Part shown: positions 1 through 9,850 of the stretch, one piece after another
Numbering within the stretch: position 1 is the first letter of the stretch
How the letters are laid out: every line of letters begins with the position of its first letter
Assembly (NCBI RefSeq): GCF_014648315.1
Contig: NZ_BMQW01000007.1
Coordinates: 124,001 to 188,000 of the forward strand
Direction: 5' to 3'
DNA from: Shewanella ulleungensis
Lineage (GTDB): Bacteria > Pseudomonadota > Gammaproteobacteria > Enterobacterales > Shewanellaceae
Length of the DNA stretch: 64,000 nucleotides
Notes under the pieces: model-generated
Told to the model about the DNA's origin: nothing
Database searches by the model: none
Seen by the model: only the letters and a program-made list of their open reading frames with translations
Position numbers and translations under genes: made by a program

Positions 1-280
1 GAATTAATGCTGAACAAATGTCTTTAAACTGCGATGAAACCACTTTGCGCTCAGCATCACCAAGCTGTAAATAGCCACAAAAGAACACTTCACCTTCACC
101 CGCGCTGGCCAAAGTGCGGTTAATTTGATTTAAGTAAGTTTCAATCCGCTCGCGGGTGCTGTTATTTTTTAGTGCGCGCCAACCGTCTTCGTTAGTGACT
201 CGGCAAATAAACTCACCACGCAACAGCTGCTCGATTAACGCACTGGTTCCCACTAAGGTTGTTTCATTTGAGTCTGACAT
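1..280 (-). CDS. Partial gene after the SMC-like ATPase (possible Mks/Jet accessory subunit)
   Basis: Only the first 93 codons or so are in the window; the gene runs off the left edge. Its ATG (280-278) overlaps the last base of the upstream SMC-like gene's TAA stop in a TAATG junction, so the two are translationally coupled. The visible protein begins MSDSNETTLVGT and contains the stretches LLRGEFICRV and NEDGWRALKN, a soluble helical pattern without a signal peptide or membrane segment. A short helical or winged-helix subunit beside a large SMC ATPase is typical of Mks/Wadjet operons (MksE/JetB or MksF/JetA). Assignment to one of these subunits is inference from position only, because the rest of the protein is not visible. 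Confidence 0.7.
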   Translation of the reverse strand, partial: MSDSNETTLVGTSALIEQLLRGEFICRVTNEDGWRALKNNSTRERIETYLNQINRTLASAGEGEVFFCGYLQLGDAERKVVSSQFKDICSALI

Positions 281-3200
281 TAACTGTGCTCCTTAGCCGT
301 TGCTGGGTGAATGTTTTCAGAATGTGCAGTTTCAGCATTTCGTTGTGACAATCGCTCTGCAAGAGGGTTGGTTTTAGGTTTAACCACCTGCAGTTTTTTA
401 GTTTGTTTATTAATAATGTAGCGATTAGCAAATAAGTTAAGCACTTCAGATTCTGGGTTCGGGAATGCCCCTAACACGCTAATGTTATTGTTTTCACAGG
501 CGTCAAAAATCTTCTTCACGTTGGTGTGATGCAAGGTGCCGAGCTCATCAATAGGCCAATGAATGGTCACATGGGCTTTGCCGCGCAATAAACGGGTAAA
601 TGCCAACAAGAACTTACATAAAATCAGGTATGCCATACCGTGGCTAGATGATTCGTTTAACTGGCGGTCAGTACGAATAATAAGATCGCTGTTGCCCTCT
701 TTTAAGCGCAATTCGATTTCCAATAGCTTGGCGATACCACCGGTTAATGCGGCGCGACCAATAATGTCTAACGCGCGACGCATTGAGTTAGTGTAGTGTT
801 CGTCAGGCAACTGGCTAAAGCCATCGGCTTTCCAGGCTTTAAAGGCTTTAACAAAGACTTCAAGTTCAGGCCAGAACTCGAGTTCACTGATGCGTGAGCG
901 AATCCTCACTGCTGACTCAGATACGCCATCAAGGAACAACTCTTCACCCACTTCACGGGTAATACGCGCACTTTGGCTGGCAATGCGGCGGTCGATATCA
1001 GTTAATACGTCGTAAAACGCAGTTAAGTCGATACCAAAAATACGCCCTTGCTCGCGGATCGCCATTAATGATTGCGGCACCATCACATTGAGTAACTGCT
1101 CAAGCTGTGGCACTAGCTTACGGTAGTCGAGTAGACGAATGCCTTTGTCATTGACAAAGCTAGACTCGTCACGTGCCCGCTCCCAAAATTCAGCTAAACT
1201 TGAGCCTGATTTACTGGCAATCACAGAATCGAAGTGCTCTACATATTGCTTCACCGAGCCCATTAAATAATCACGCTTTAGCAATAAGTCTTCGCCTTGG
1301 CGTAAACGCTCGCCAATACTACCCATGGCTTCGTCGTTATTGGCTGGTAACTTCAGCTCGGCCAACTTACGCATTACCGCGCGCAGCTTAGTGAGGTTTT
1401 CAGATGCTTCAACCTGTGCTGCATCACAAGCTTTTCGATCGGTTTCTAGGCTAGTACGTCGCTGTTTAATTTCAGCGGTTTTGGCTTTTAATTGCTGTTC
1501 AAACTCAAGTGCGGCCCGTTTAACATCTGCCAGCTGTGCTTGCAATTTAGGCTTGCGCACTAACCAGGTATGTTGGTACCAATCGTCATAACGTAACACG
1601 TCGCTACGACGTTGTTCTGCCTGACTTATGTTTGCCTCAAGCTCACGAATTTGCTTTTTAAGCGCTAAAATAGTGCCTTCGTCGACACCACGTGATTTCA
1701 GCTCATTTTTGTACCAGGTTTCGCAGGCTTTTTGCTCTGTTTTGGCATTAGCACGACGCTGTTCAATATTGGCTTTAATTTGCCCAAGTTGATTGTCGAT
1801 AGCGCCCACAACTTCTTGCCAGTAAGCATTTTTGTCCATGCGCGCTTCTAACGCCTGATCTTTTTGCTCGGCTAGCCATTCAAGGCGCTGGTTATGCAGC
1901 TGCTTTAATTCGTTTTCAAGTTGCACTAAGCGCTTGCCAGATTCGGTTTTGCGATCGGCTACGGCTTGATTGATCTTTTGTTGCTCGCTGCGCTTTTCAT
2001 CAAAGAGTCGGCGTAAATCTTCTCGGCTATTTTTATAGGCAGTACGGGCAAATGTCAGCTCACGGGTTATGGTATCCAGCGCACTGTTCATGACCACCAG
2101 CTGATCTTCAGCTTCGGCATGTATTTCTTGGGCGCTTTGCAGTGCTTCTTCGGCTTTAGCAAAACGGATACGCAAATCTTGCTCTGTTGCCGCGTATTCA
2201 GGCACGTCAATGGCGTTAAGGTCTAGGTGTACCCCAAATAAACTGTCGCTACTGTCTTTGGTTAGGCTTGGATGTAAATCACTGCGATGTAACAACTCTG
2301 GCGCAATAACCTTACCAAATGATTGCTCCCAACCTTGGGCTTCTTTGCGTAAAAACTCCAACAGTGTATGCGACTGTGGAAATAGCATGTGATGCAATTC
2401 TTCTTTGGCATTTTCGCGCTCACTCACGCGAATGCTAGCAATGCGCAGTGCTTCGTTAGCTTGGTCTCGCTTAGCGCGCTGCTTACGTTCTTCGGTGGTT
2501 AAACGCTCAACTTTGGCATTACAGGTTTCTTGCTCTTCGTCGGCAAGGCTGATGCGCTCATCAAAAATAGCCAAGCGCATCTTTTCATCTTCAGTGTACG
2601 TCACGCCATCAACTTGATGCTTAAGCTCTGCAGCCTGCAATTTAAGTTGATATTCTTGTTCACTAAACTTGGCTTTACCCGCGTCAGTTTGCTCGCGCCA
2701 TTGCTGCTCTAGTTTAGCTAAATCGTCACTGGCTAGCTCACGCTGTTTATCACGCGCTTCACGTTGAGTGTCTTGTTCGGTATGTAGCGACTCAAGCTCA
2801 CGGTGAAGTTGCTCGGCAATTTTACTGCGACGAGCATTAAAAGCAGCTTCAATATCTTGGTGTTTTTCAGTTTGTAGCTTATGGCGCTCTTGTAAGTTTT
2901 CAACGTCACTGCGCCAATTAGGTAGATTATCTAGATCGGCTTTAGCTTGTTCAATGTCTGCGTCTAAAAAAGCAGCGTGCTGATCTTCAATCGCATCTAA
3001 CTCATATTCAAACTTGCCGACATCACCTTTAGCGGCTGACAACTCCTGGTTGAGTTCGTCGCGGACATCTTTCCACTCGTCGTCGAGTAAACGCAGTTTT
3101 AGATTTAATTCTTTGCCTAAGGTTTGATTACGATCTTGGCGATCAGCTTCAAGGGTTTCATCACCACGGTAGCCGCGCGATAAACTGGCTAAACGTAATT

Positions 3201-3993
3201 CGGCGCTCAGTAGTTGGTTAAATTCTTGCTCAAGCTTGTCATATTCTGGACGAATTTGCTCAAAACCTTGTACTAACTGACTCTCACGTATCCAGGTTTC
3301 TACGCGCTGGGGATTAAGGCGTGAAGTGGGTGGATTCACCCCGTCTTCTTCTAAAATGGCGGCGATCATGGATTTGACCGTTTCCATTTTACCTTCTTTT
3401 GAATGCACGGCTTTAGCCAGCTTTTCAATATGGCGCAGGCTGTGTTCGCCATCGCATAACGAGAACTGTCGAGCATAAGTACGCAGCTCGTTTCGGTTAC
3501 TGCCAGTATTAAGTAAACTGCGATCGTTTTGAATAATGGCACGGAACTCGCGAGTATTAAGTAAGTTAGTGTGCGCGATGCCTTCACGTTTAACTTCACG
3601 GCCAAGTTCAGCCATCGAGTGGCAAATAATGGTATCGCCATTGCGGGATTTAATGTAATCCTCAAGCTCAAAACCGCGGGCAATAAAGCGATAATTAACC
3701 CCTTTACCGTCGCCAGCTGACGCTAATACTGCTTGATATAGTAAGCCATCATCTTTTTGGTATTCATAAATAATGTAGCTAGAATCGTGCGGTAAATACC
3801 AACGTTCAAAGCTGTCACGGGTTGACGGCACCACACGACTTGGGTATTCACCATAAAATACCGGCACTAGTCGCTGTAGAGTCGTTTTACCTGACGCGTT
3901 AGTACCACAAATGTTAGTGTGGCCTTTTAATAGCAATTCAACCACACCTGGCAGGTGAGTATTAATTAATACGATTCTAATCAAGCTTGGCAT
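280..3993 (-). CDS. SMC-like ATPase (DUF3584/MksB-JetC type)
   Basis: The 1237-aa protein has split ABC-ATPase ends around a long, charged, heptad-rich middle, which is the SMC/MukB/Rad50 architecture. A Walker A motif GTNASGKTT lies at residues 30-38. The C-terminal Walker B is VTIHWPIDE, ending at about residue 1150, preceded by SSSHGMAYL (about 1116), which sits where an LSGGQ-type signature is expected. Residues from about 270 to 1000 are coiled coil with a less charged break in the middle, probably the hinge. Relatives in other marine gammaproteobacteria are usually called ATP-binding protein or DUF3584, and similar proteins act in Mks/Wadjet anti-plasmid condensins. The next gene overlaps by one base. 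A role in plasmid or DNA defence is inference. It could instead be a housekeeping condensin-like protein. Confidence 0.85.
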   Translation of the reverse strand: MPSLIRIVLINTHLPGVVELLLKGHTNICGTNASGKTTLQRLVPVFYGEYPSRVVPSTRDSFERWYLPHDSSYIIYEYQKDDGLLYQAVLASAGDGKGVNYRFIARGFELEDYIKSRNGDTIICHSMAELGREVKREGIAHTNLLNTREFRAIIQNDRSLLNTGSNRNELRTYARQFSLCDGEHSLRHIEKLAKAVHSKEGKMETVKSMIAAILEEDGVNPPTSRLNPQRVETWIRESQLVQGFEQIRPEYDKLEQEFNQLLSAELRLASLSRGYRGDETLEADRQDRNQTLGKELNLKLRLLDDEWKDVRDELNQELSAAKGDVGKFEYELDAIEDQHAAFLDADIEQAKADLDNLPNWRSDVENLQERHKLQTEKHQDIEAAFNARRSKIAEQLHRELESLHTEQDTQREARDKQRELASDDLAKLEQQWREQTDAGKAKFSEQEYQLKLQAAELKHQVDGVTYTEDEKMRLAIFDERISLADEEQETCNAKVERLTTEERKQRAKRDQANEALRIASIRVSERENAKEELHHMLFPQSHTLLEFLRKEAQGWEQSFGKVIAPELLHRSDLHPSLTKDSSDSLFGVHLDLNAIDVPEYAATEQDLRIRFAKAEEALQSAQEIHAEAEDQLVVMNSALDTITRELTFARTAYKNSREDLRRLFDEKRSEQQKINQAVADRKTESGKRLVQLENELKQLHNQRLEWLAEQKDQALEARMDKNAYWQEVVGAIDNQLGQIKANIEQRRANAKTEQKACETWYKNELKSRGVDEGTILALKKQIRELEANISQAEQRRSDVLRYDDWYQHTWLVRKPKLQAQLADVKRAALEFEQQLKAKTAEIKQRRTSLETDRKACDAAQVEASENLTKLRAVMRKLAELKLPANNDEAMGSIGERLRQGEDLLLKRDYLMGSVKQYVEHFDSVIASKSGSSLAEFWERARDESSFVNDKGIRLLDYRKLVPQLEQLLNVMVPQSLMAIREQGRIFGIDLTAFYDVLTDIDRRIASQSARITREVGEELFLDGVSESAVRIRSRISELEFWPELEVFVKAFKAWKADGFSQLPDEHYTNSMRRALDIIGRAALTGGIAKLLEIELRLKEGNSDLIIRTDRQLNESSSHGMAYLILCKFLLAFTRLLRGKAHVTIHWPIDELGTLHHTNVKKIFDACENNNISVLGAFPNPESEVLNLFANRYIINKQTKKLQVVKPKTNPLAERLSQRNAETAHSENIHPATAKEHS

Positions 3994-4201
3994 GATAATC
4001 CTTTTCCAAACAGCTCACATTACAGTGAAAAATAAGCACAATAACTAACATCAATGATCTCAAGGTGATTAAAGTAAAACAAACATCGTCTTGAGGCAAT
4101 TTTTGCCGTGATAATACGCTATTTCAAAAAAAAGTGACGCTTACATTAGCGCAATTACACACAATTGCTGTGATAGTGCTCAATTCGCGCTTGTATAACA
4201 C

Positions 4202-4230
4202 AAATAAAAACGCAGAGCGTTTGCTCTGCG
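4202..4230 (-). terminator. Rho-independent terminator of the chemoreceptor gene
   Basis: An 8-bp perfect GC-rich stem (CGCAGAGC and GCTCTGCG, 4211-4230, loop GTTT) is followed on the minus strand by a T-rich run. It lies 35 bases after the chemoreceptor stop codon. Confidence 0.85.
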
Positions 4231-4264
4231 TTTATGTTGCTGCGGATTAATTGAAAACTGACAT

Positions 4265-5884
4265 TTACAACTTAAACTGAGAGGTCGCGTTATTGAGCTC
4301 GTTAGCAAAGCCGTCTAGCCCTTGAGAAATGCCCTGTACTTCAGCCAAAATACCTAAAGTTTGCTCAAATGAGGCATTCATTTCAACCACGTTATTTGCC
4401 ACTTGCGCGGCAACAAGGGACTGTTGCTCTGTTGCAGAGGCAATATGAGTATTCATGCTGTTGATGCTAACAATTTTAGACTGAATTGAACTCAACACTT
4501 CACCGGTATCTTTAGCAAAGCGTTCGTTTTCAGACGATTTAGTGATGGCCACATCCATCGTACTAACAGACGACTCAGCTGCTACTTTGAGTTTATCTAG
4601 CACGCCACGAATTTCTTTAGTTGCATCGGCTGTTTTTGACGCCAATGCACGCACTTCGTCAGCAACGACAGCAAAACCACGACCATGCTCACCCGCGCGT
4701 GCCGCTTCAATAGCAGCGTTTAACGCCAATAAGTTGGTTTGCTCTGCAATAGAGGTAATCACATTTAGAATAGACCCTACACTTTCAGTGTCTTTCGCTA
4801 ACTCATTGATTGAGTTTGATGCCAGCTCAATGCCAGAGTTTAACTCTTGAGAAATTCTCACTGTACGCTGCACAACGGCCAAACCTTCTGTTGCTTCTTG
4901 TTCTGCAACTTGGGCGGCTTCTGCCGCCTGCTGGGCACTGTGGGAAATATCATTCACTGAATGGCGCATTTCTTCCATCGACATATGAACAGTTTTAGCA
5001 TCCTGACTTTGTTTTTTAGTCGCCTTAGTCGCAACTGTCATGCGCTCTTTTAGTGATGACGCACTGTCTAACAGTGGGCTCGTCACATTAACGACGCGCT
5101 CAATCGACTCGGCAAGTAAACGTAAAAAACGATTAAAATTACTCGATACTTGGCCAAGCTCATCGGTACCTGCAACGGTTAATTGATGACGTAAATTACC
5201 TTTTCCGTCAGCGAGTTCGCCCAATGATTGAGCCACATCGCCAGCAGAACCGCTGATGGCTTTCGCAATTGAAATCGTCGCAATAGCCATTAACACCAGT
5301 AAGGCAAGACCAATACTTAATGTAAGGTATAAACTTTGTTCAGAGCGATCGCTGGCCTCTTTAATGGTCAAGCTAAACTCATCAACTTTGTCGGCTTTAT
5401 AGGCTGTGATGCCCTTGGTTAATGATGCAAACACTTTGGCTTTTGTCTGGCTAATTTGCCCCACATCGGCCATATCGATAGTGCCATCGAGCATGCCTTT
5501 AGCTAAAGACAGGGTCATGTTGTTGTATTCATTTAATTGTTGGGATAACTGCCCCAACATCAACGTCTTTTGTGGGTCAGTGGCAGACAAATTACTCAGG
5601 TTATCTTTAAGAGATGTAAACGTTTTATTGGCGTTTTCGAGTAAGTCTTCATCAGCAAAAGACACCGCCTGCGTGTATAACTCATCTAAACGCTGTATAT
5701 AAATTACGTTTTGGTTGGCGAGCTCTACTCGCTGCGCCACTTTGGTTTCCATAAACGACAAGGTGTCGCGGTTTTTATTAATCGCAACCGTGCTGATCGC
5801 CAGGTTGACCGCAAAAATAATCACTGACAAAACAAATATCAGCCCTACTTTTTTAAAAATTGACATGTTACTAAACCAACTCAT
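4265..5884 (-). CDS. Methyl-accepting chemotaxis protein
   Basis: This 539-aa transmembrane chemoreceptor reports ligand binding to CheA/CheW. One N-terminal membrane helix (about residues 12-30) leads into a helical periplasmic domain of roughly 150 residues, then a second helix (about 186-206), a HAMP linker and the cytoplasmic signalling domain. The hairpin tip is clear, with [19 protein letters not shown] followed by [15 protein letters not shown], the strongly conserved CheA/CheW contact. The periplasmic domain is of the four-helix-bundle kind and gives no hint of the ligand. The gene stands alone, with a terminator behind it and a sigma-28-like promoter in front. Confidence 0.95.
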   Translation of the reverse strand: MSWFSNMSIFKKVGLIFVLSVIIFAVNLAISTVAINKNRDTLSFMETKVAQRVELANQNVIYIQRLDELYTQAVSFADEDLLENANKTFTSLKDNLSNLSATDPQKTLMLGQLSQQLNEYNNMTLSLAKGMLDGTIDMADVGQISQTKAKVFASLTKGITAYKADKVDEFSLTIKEASDRSEQSLYLTLSIGLALLVLMAIATISIAKAISGSAGDVAQSLGELADGKGNLRHQLTVAGTDELGQVSSNFNRFLRLLAESIERVVNVTSPLLDSASSLKERMTVATKATKKQSQDAKTVHMSMEEMRHSVNDISHSAQQAAEAAQVAEQEATEGLAVVQRTVRISQELNSGIELASNSINELAKDTESVGSILNVITSIAEQTNLLALNAAIEAARAGEHGRGFAVVADEVRALASKTADATKEIRGVLDKLKVAAESSVSTMDVAITKSSENERFAKDTGEVLSSIQSKIVSINSMNTHIASATEQQSLVAAQVANNVVEMNASFEQTLGILAEVQGISQGLDGFANELNNATSQFKL

Positions 5885-6018
5885 ATTTCGCCCCCAAAGC
5901 GTCCTTCAATATATGAAAATTAGACTTAACGCTGCCAGTTTAACAACGTCAATAGCACGATTGCGAAGAGTGTCACCGGTTGATTCCCTTGAGATATATC
6001 GTGCACATCGGACGATAT

Positions 6019-6045
6019 GCATCGGTATTCATAGGCTTAACTATA
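6019..6045 (-). promoter_or_regulatory. Possible sigma-28 (FliA) promoter for the chemoreceptor
   Basis: On the minus strand the sequence reads TATAGTTA, 11 bases, ACCGATGC. The FliA consensus is TAAAGTTT-N11-GCCGATAA, so 6 of 8 and 5 of 8 positions match with the exact spacing. It lies about 135 bases before the chemoreceptor ATG. Chemoreceptors are commonly sigma-28 dependent. A nearby 7-bp inverted repeat (5996-6002 and 6012-6018) lies just downstream. The match is imperfect. Confidence 0.4.
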
Positions 6046-6442
6046 GCAATACTTTTTATGGTTATTAATTTACCAATAATGAAATTAATGATTACTTCAA
6101 AATCGACTTGTAACTCAATATCGGCCTAGTTTAAATATACTTGAACTTTATCTAATGAAGTTAACTTTATTGCTGTTTCTCGTTAAGGCAAATAGCCCTA
6201 ATTTGATCAATACAGTTGATTATTAGAGTAGGTTGATTTTCAACGTTAGTTTCTCAGCGAATGTTGGCCATTGCCCATATATATCACTGCAAGGCAGCGA
6301 CTCTGAGGTATAGTTATGCACATAAAAAGTCGATAACGCCGTAAAATGATCAACACATGCTGCCCGAAGAGTTCGGCTAAAAACGTTTTTAACTCGAACA
6401 ATATTCAACCAGTAAAGACCAGCAGACTCGCGTGACACAAAC
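6046..6442. other. Gap without recognisable gene
   Basis: About 400 AT-rich bases between the chemoreceptor promoter and the ahpF terminator. A 73-codon minus frame here starts inside the terminator, has no ribosome-binding site and no family resemblance. I see no convincing gene or RNA. Confidence 0.6.
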
Positions 6443-6472
6443 AAAAAGAGTCAGCTACGCTGACTCTTTTTT
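6443..6472 (-). terminator. Terminator after ahpF
   Basis: A 13-bp perfect stem (43-55 and 59-71 of this block, core GAGTCAGC/GCTGACTC) with a 3-base loop ends in a T run on the minus strand, 23 bases past the ahpF stop. The A-run on the other arm could also allow termination on the plus strand. Confidence 0.9.
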
Positions 6473-6495
6473 ATACTGTAAAGATTACCTGTTTA

Positions 6496-8061
6496 TTACG
6501 CTGCTTTTACATCAGTTTCTTCTGAGTGCCTGATTAAGTAATCAAACGCGCCTAGAGATGCTGTTGCGCCGCTGCCCATGGCAATAATGATTTGCTTGTA
6601 TGGTGTGTGGGTCACATCACCGGCAGCAAACACGCCAGGAATCGATGTTTGACCGCGCTCATCGACGATGATCTCGCCGCGAGGTGTCATATCAACTACA
6701 CCTTTTAACCACTCAGTGTTTGGTACTAAACCAATTTGCACAAAGATACCGGCTAAGATGACTTCTTTACTTTCACCGCTTGCACGGTCGGTATAAACCA
6801 AACTAGTAACACGCGTACCATCGCCTTTCACTTCTGTGGTCATGGCTTGAGTGATAATAGTAATATTCCCCATTGATTTGGCTTTACGCTGCAGTACTTC
6901 ATCTGCACGTAACTTACTATCAAACTCAAGCACGGTAACATGCTCGACAATGTTGGCTAAATCGATAGCGGCCTCAATACCAGAATTACCACCGCCGATA
7001 ACCGCGACACGTTTGCCTTTAAATAATGGGCCGTCACAGTGTGGACAATATGCAACGCCTTTACCACGGTATTCTTTTTCACCAGGCACGTTCATTTCTC
7101 TCCAACGTGCGCCCGTTGCTAATAACACCGTTTTACTGCTTAACGTTGCGCCGCTTTCTAGCGTCACATTAAATAGACCATTTTTAGCGAGGCTTAATGC
7201 ACGTTGGTTAGCCATAATATCGACTTCATAATCTTTAACGTGTGCTTCTAAGTTAGCAACCAGTTTTGGGCCTTCTGTTTTAGACACAGAGATAAAGTTT
7301 TCAATTCCAACAGTTTCAGCCACTTGGCCACCAAACTTATCAGCAACAATACCGGTGTTTAAGCCTTTACGAGCCGAGTAGATTGCAGCTGCTGCGCCTG
7401 CTGGACCACCGCCTACAACCAACATATCGAATGCTGACTTTTGGTTTAACTGTTCAGCTTGTCTACCCGCTGCATTTTTATCTAATTTATTCAGTACTTC
7501 GACAACGCTAATCGCACCGACAGAGAATGCTTCGCCATTTAAAAATACTGATGGTACTGACATGATATTGCGTTCGGTCACTTCATCTTGGAATAGTGCA
7601 CCGTCGATCATCACATTAGTAATATTTGGGTTAATTGCTGCCATCATGTTTAATGCCTGAATCACTTCTGGGCAGGTTTGGCAACTTAACGACACATAGG
7701 TTTCAAAGTGAAATTCACCAGGTAATTGACGGATCTGTTCGATGATATCCGCATCCAATTTAATCGGATGTCCGCCGCTGTGTAAAAGTGCGAGTACTAA
7801 AGAGGTAAATTCGTGACCCATTGGTAAACCAGCAAAGGTAATGTTGCTTGCGTTTTGTGGGTTAATCACACTCATACTTGGTGTGCGCTTACCGTCTTGA
7901 TATGTCATTGAAACGAGATCAGATGAATCAACGATATCTTGCGCTAAACTGGTTAATTCTTTTGCTTTTTTTGAGTCATCTGCAGACACGACAAGTTCAA
8001 CTGGGCGCTTGAGGTTTTGCAGATAGGTTTTCAGTTGATTTTTTACATTCGCATCTAACAT
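6496..8061 (-). CDS. ahpF: Alkyl hydroperoxide reductase subunit F
   Basis: AhpF is the flavoprotein that passes electrons from NADH to AhpC. Starting at the ATG at 8061, which has AGGAG five bases upstream, the protein is 521 aa, the same length as E. coli AhpF; a longer open frame upstream is ignored. The N-terminal tandem thioredoxin-fold domain carries SLSCQTCP (C127, C130). The FAD motif [12 protein letters not shown] is near residue 216. The pyridine-nucleotide domain holds the second redox pair CPHCDG (C339, C342) followed by an NADH-binding GGGNSG. A C-terminal [11 protein letters not shown] closes the FAD site. It lies 111 bases downstream of ahpC on the same strand, with a hairpin between them. 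Confidence 0.97.
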   Translation of the reverse strand: MLDANVKNQLKTYLQNLKRPVELVVSADDSKKAKELTSLAQDIVDSSDLVSMTYQDGKRTPSMSVINPQNASNITFAGLPMGHEFTSLVLALLHSGGHPIKLDADIIEQIRQLPGEFHFETYVSLSCQTCPEVIQALNMMAAINPNITNVMIDGALFQDEVTERNIMSVPSVFLNGEAFSVGAISVVEVLNKLDKNAAGRQAEQLNQKSAFDMLVVGGGPAGAAAAIYSARKGLNTGIVADKFGGQVAETVGIENFISVSKTEGPKLVANLEAHVKDYEVDIMANQRALSLAKNGLFNVTLESGATLSSKTVLLATGARWREMNVPGEKEYRGKGVAYCPHCDGPLFKGKRVAVIGGGNSGIEAAIDLANIVEHVTVLEFDSKLRADEVLQRKAKSMGNITIITQAMTTEVKGDGTRVTSLVYTDRASGESKEVILAGIFVQIGLVPNTEWLKGVVDMTPRGEIIVDERGQTSIPGVFAAGDVTHTPYKQIIIAMGSGATASLGAFDYLIRHSEETDVKAA

Positions 8062-8103
8062 AACAACTCCTAAAAATGGGAAAATTCGAAAAAAGTGGAG
8101 AGT

Positions 8104-8134
8104 GTTAGTCGGCGCCGGGGGAGCACCGACCAAC
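8104..8134 (-). promoter_or_regulatory. Intergenic hairpin between ahpC and ahpF
   Basis: GTCGGCGC (8108-8115) pairs with GCACCGAC (8123-8130), including one wobble pair. The stem can extend by three more pairs after a mismatch. No T run follows it on the minus strand, so it is more likely an attenuation or mRNA-stability element setting the AhpC:AhpF ratio than a full terminator. That function is inference. Confidence 0.55.
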
Positions 8135-8172
8135 TGGAGATGATATTTCTAACCTAAGGGTGATCTTAATGG

Positions 8173-8742
8173 TTAGATTTTACCTACTAGATCAATTGAA
8201 GGAGCTAGAGTTTCTTCACCTGGCTGCCATTTAGCTGGACATACTTCACCGTCGTGTGATGCAACATACTGTGCAGCTTGAATTTTACGAACAAGTTCTG
8301 AAGCGCTACGGCCAATACCTAGGTCATGAATTTCAGCAACTTTAACTTGGCCTTCTGGGTTGATAACAAAAGTACCACGCAGTGCTAAGCCGTCTTCTTC
8401 AATCATCACACCAAAGTTGCGAGTAATTGTGCCAGTTGGGTCACCGATCATTGGGTAAGTAATTTTACCGATAGTGTCTGAACTTGAATGCCATGCTTTG
8501 TGAGTAAAGTGAGTGTCTGTTGACACAGAATAAACTTCTACGCCCATTGCTTGTAGCTTTTCATAATGGTCTGCCATGTCGCCTAGCTCTGTAGGACAAA
8601 CGAAAGTAAAGTCAGCTGGGTAGAAAAATACTACAGACCATTTGCCTAGCAAGTCTTGCTCAGTGACTTCAACGAATGAACCGTTGTGAAATGCAGTTGC
8701 TTTGAATGGCTTGATAGTGCTGTTGATGATAGATTGTGTCAT
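8173..8742 (-). CDS. ahpC: Alkyl hydroperoxide reductase subunit C (2-Cys peroxiredoxin)
   Basis: AhpC reduces hydrogen peroxide and organic peroxides in the cytoplasm and is regenerated by AhpF. From the ATG at 8742 (GGAG six bases ahead) the protein is 189 aa, near the usual 187. The peroxidatic cysteine is in DFTFVCPTE (C49) and the resolving cysteine in GEVCPAKW (C168). The second half also carries the GTFVIN strand typical of the family. Being the first gene, it probably carries the operon promoter. A possible promoter with a short palindrome lies about 115 bases upstream. Confidence 0.97.
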   Translation of the reverse strand: MTQSIINSTIKPFKATAFHNGSFVEVTEQDLLGKWSVVFFYPADFTFVCPTELGDMADHYEKLQAMGVEVYSVSTDTHFTHKAWHSSSDTIGKITYPMIGDPTGTITRNFGVMIEEDGLALRGTFVINPEGQVKVAEIHDLGIGRSASELVRKIQAAQYVASHDGEVCPAKWQPGEETLAPSIDLVGKI

Positions 8743-8856
8743 GTCATGCTCCATTGGATTAAGATTCAAGTAAACCCGACAACCTTGTGGTGTCGGAGAT
8801 GATGAACAAGCTGCTCGTCATCTGATGTGAATCATAATAGCGATGGATGACGATTA

Positions 8857-8885
8857 AGTATAACGGATAAAAACTATCACCTTAA
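8857..8885 (-). promoter_or_regulatory. Possible peroxide-responsive promoter of ahpC
   Basis: On the minus strand a TATACT -10 box (8857-8862) has no good -35. Directly upstream lies a GATA-N5-TATC palindrome (8866-8878), which is compatible with half of an OxyR site (ATAG-N7-CTAT pattern). Weak -35 boxes are usual at activator-dependent promoters. The OxyR link is inference from the downstream gene. Confidence 0.3.
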
Positions 8886-8968
8886 TCGGTTTTTCATATT
8901 GAACTTTTTCTTAATCAACAAAACCGAACGCCACATAGATACGGCGCCGATAAAATAATCAAGGCTCG

Positions 8969-9712
8969 CTACTCCCACACTCCAAAGCGTGTTAACACAC
9001 GGCTAATATTGGTATCGAGCTTTTGCGATAAGCTTTGTAATGCTTGCTTATTATTAGCTTGAGCAAAGGTATTGCTAGCATTTGTGGCGTAAACAACCCA
9101 ATTTCCGCCGCCTGTTAAGCAGGCGTAGACATGGGTAAAATGGCTATAAAGAGTGTCGCGTAATTGAGTATCACGGCTGTGCTCTTTCCAGCAATTGAGC
9201 ACTAAAAAGCCATCGGCTTTTAACAGCTGCTTAGTTTGCCCAATAAATACATCTGTTAATTGTTGCTTATCTACGCCTTTATTACTGTATATGTCGGCAA
9301 AAATAACATCGACTTTTTTATGTTCGGCTTGCGCTAGAAAGAGATTGGCGTCTTGATGGATCAACGTGAGCTTTTTACTCAGCGGTAACTGGAAAAATCG
9401 TTTAGCCACATCAATGACTCGTTCGCGTAATTCTACCGCGGTAATTTTAATCGCCGCATCGACATGACGAAGCGAATGCACTAAAGCTCCGCCGCCTAAA
9501 CCTAAAATAATCACACTCTTTGGTTGAGTAAATAACAATACCGACAGCATGGCTTGCACATAAGTGTGTTGTGGTACGTGAGGCTCTGCTTTGTCCATTT
9601 TGCTTTGCTCGTCATTATCACCAAACGATAGCACTCTATAATTACCATCATCGAGCACACAAAAATCTCCAAAACTATCACTGTCGACATGCAATACTTT
9701 ATACTCGGACAT
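8969..9712 (-). CDS. Spermidine synthase-like methyltransferase-fold protein
   Basis: The 247-aa soluble protein has the Rossmann fold of the spermidine/spermine synthase superfamily. The glycine-rich nucleotide loop IILGLGGGALVH is near residue 70, the acidic ribose-binding AVELRERV follows, and the catalytic-strand region reads VDVIFADIYSNKG. Classical SpeE has a GGGDG loop and DxTDP near the active site; here the loop is GGGALV and the active-site strand is ADIYS. It therefore probably does not make spermidine and may be a fused-family spermine synthase homologue of unknown substrate. It is transcribed away from the mscS-like gene. No polyamine genes are adjacent. Confidence 0.8.
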   Translation of the reverse strand: MSEYKVLHVDSDSFGDFCVLDDGNYRVLSFGDNDEQSKMDKAEPHVPQHTYVQAMLSVLLFTQPKSVIILGLGGGALVHSLRHVDAAIKITAVELRERVIDVAKRFFQLPLSKKLTLIHQDANLFLAQAEHKKVDVIFADIYSNKGVDKQQLTDVFIGQTKQLLKADGFLVLNCWKEHSRDTQLRDTLYSHFTHVYACLTGGGNWVVYATNASNTFAQANNKQALQSLSQKLDTNISRVLTRFGVWE

Positions 9713-9850
9713 ACTTCACTCTGCGGGGAGGATTGGCTTTACATTTAGCCAACAATAAAACCATATTGTACCCCAACAATGGTGAGCAAGTCCGAGCCCA
9801 TTATGGTTTTAATGCTTAAAGACGTTATATTAATCAAACAGGAAACCACC

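Noticed and set aside
6223..6444. 73-codon minus-strand frame in the gap before ahpF
   Set aside because: It starts inside the ahpF terminator, has no ribosome-binding site and no recognisable protein pattern.
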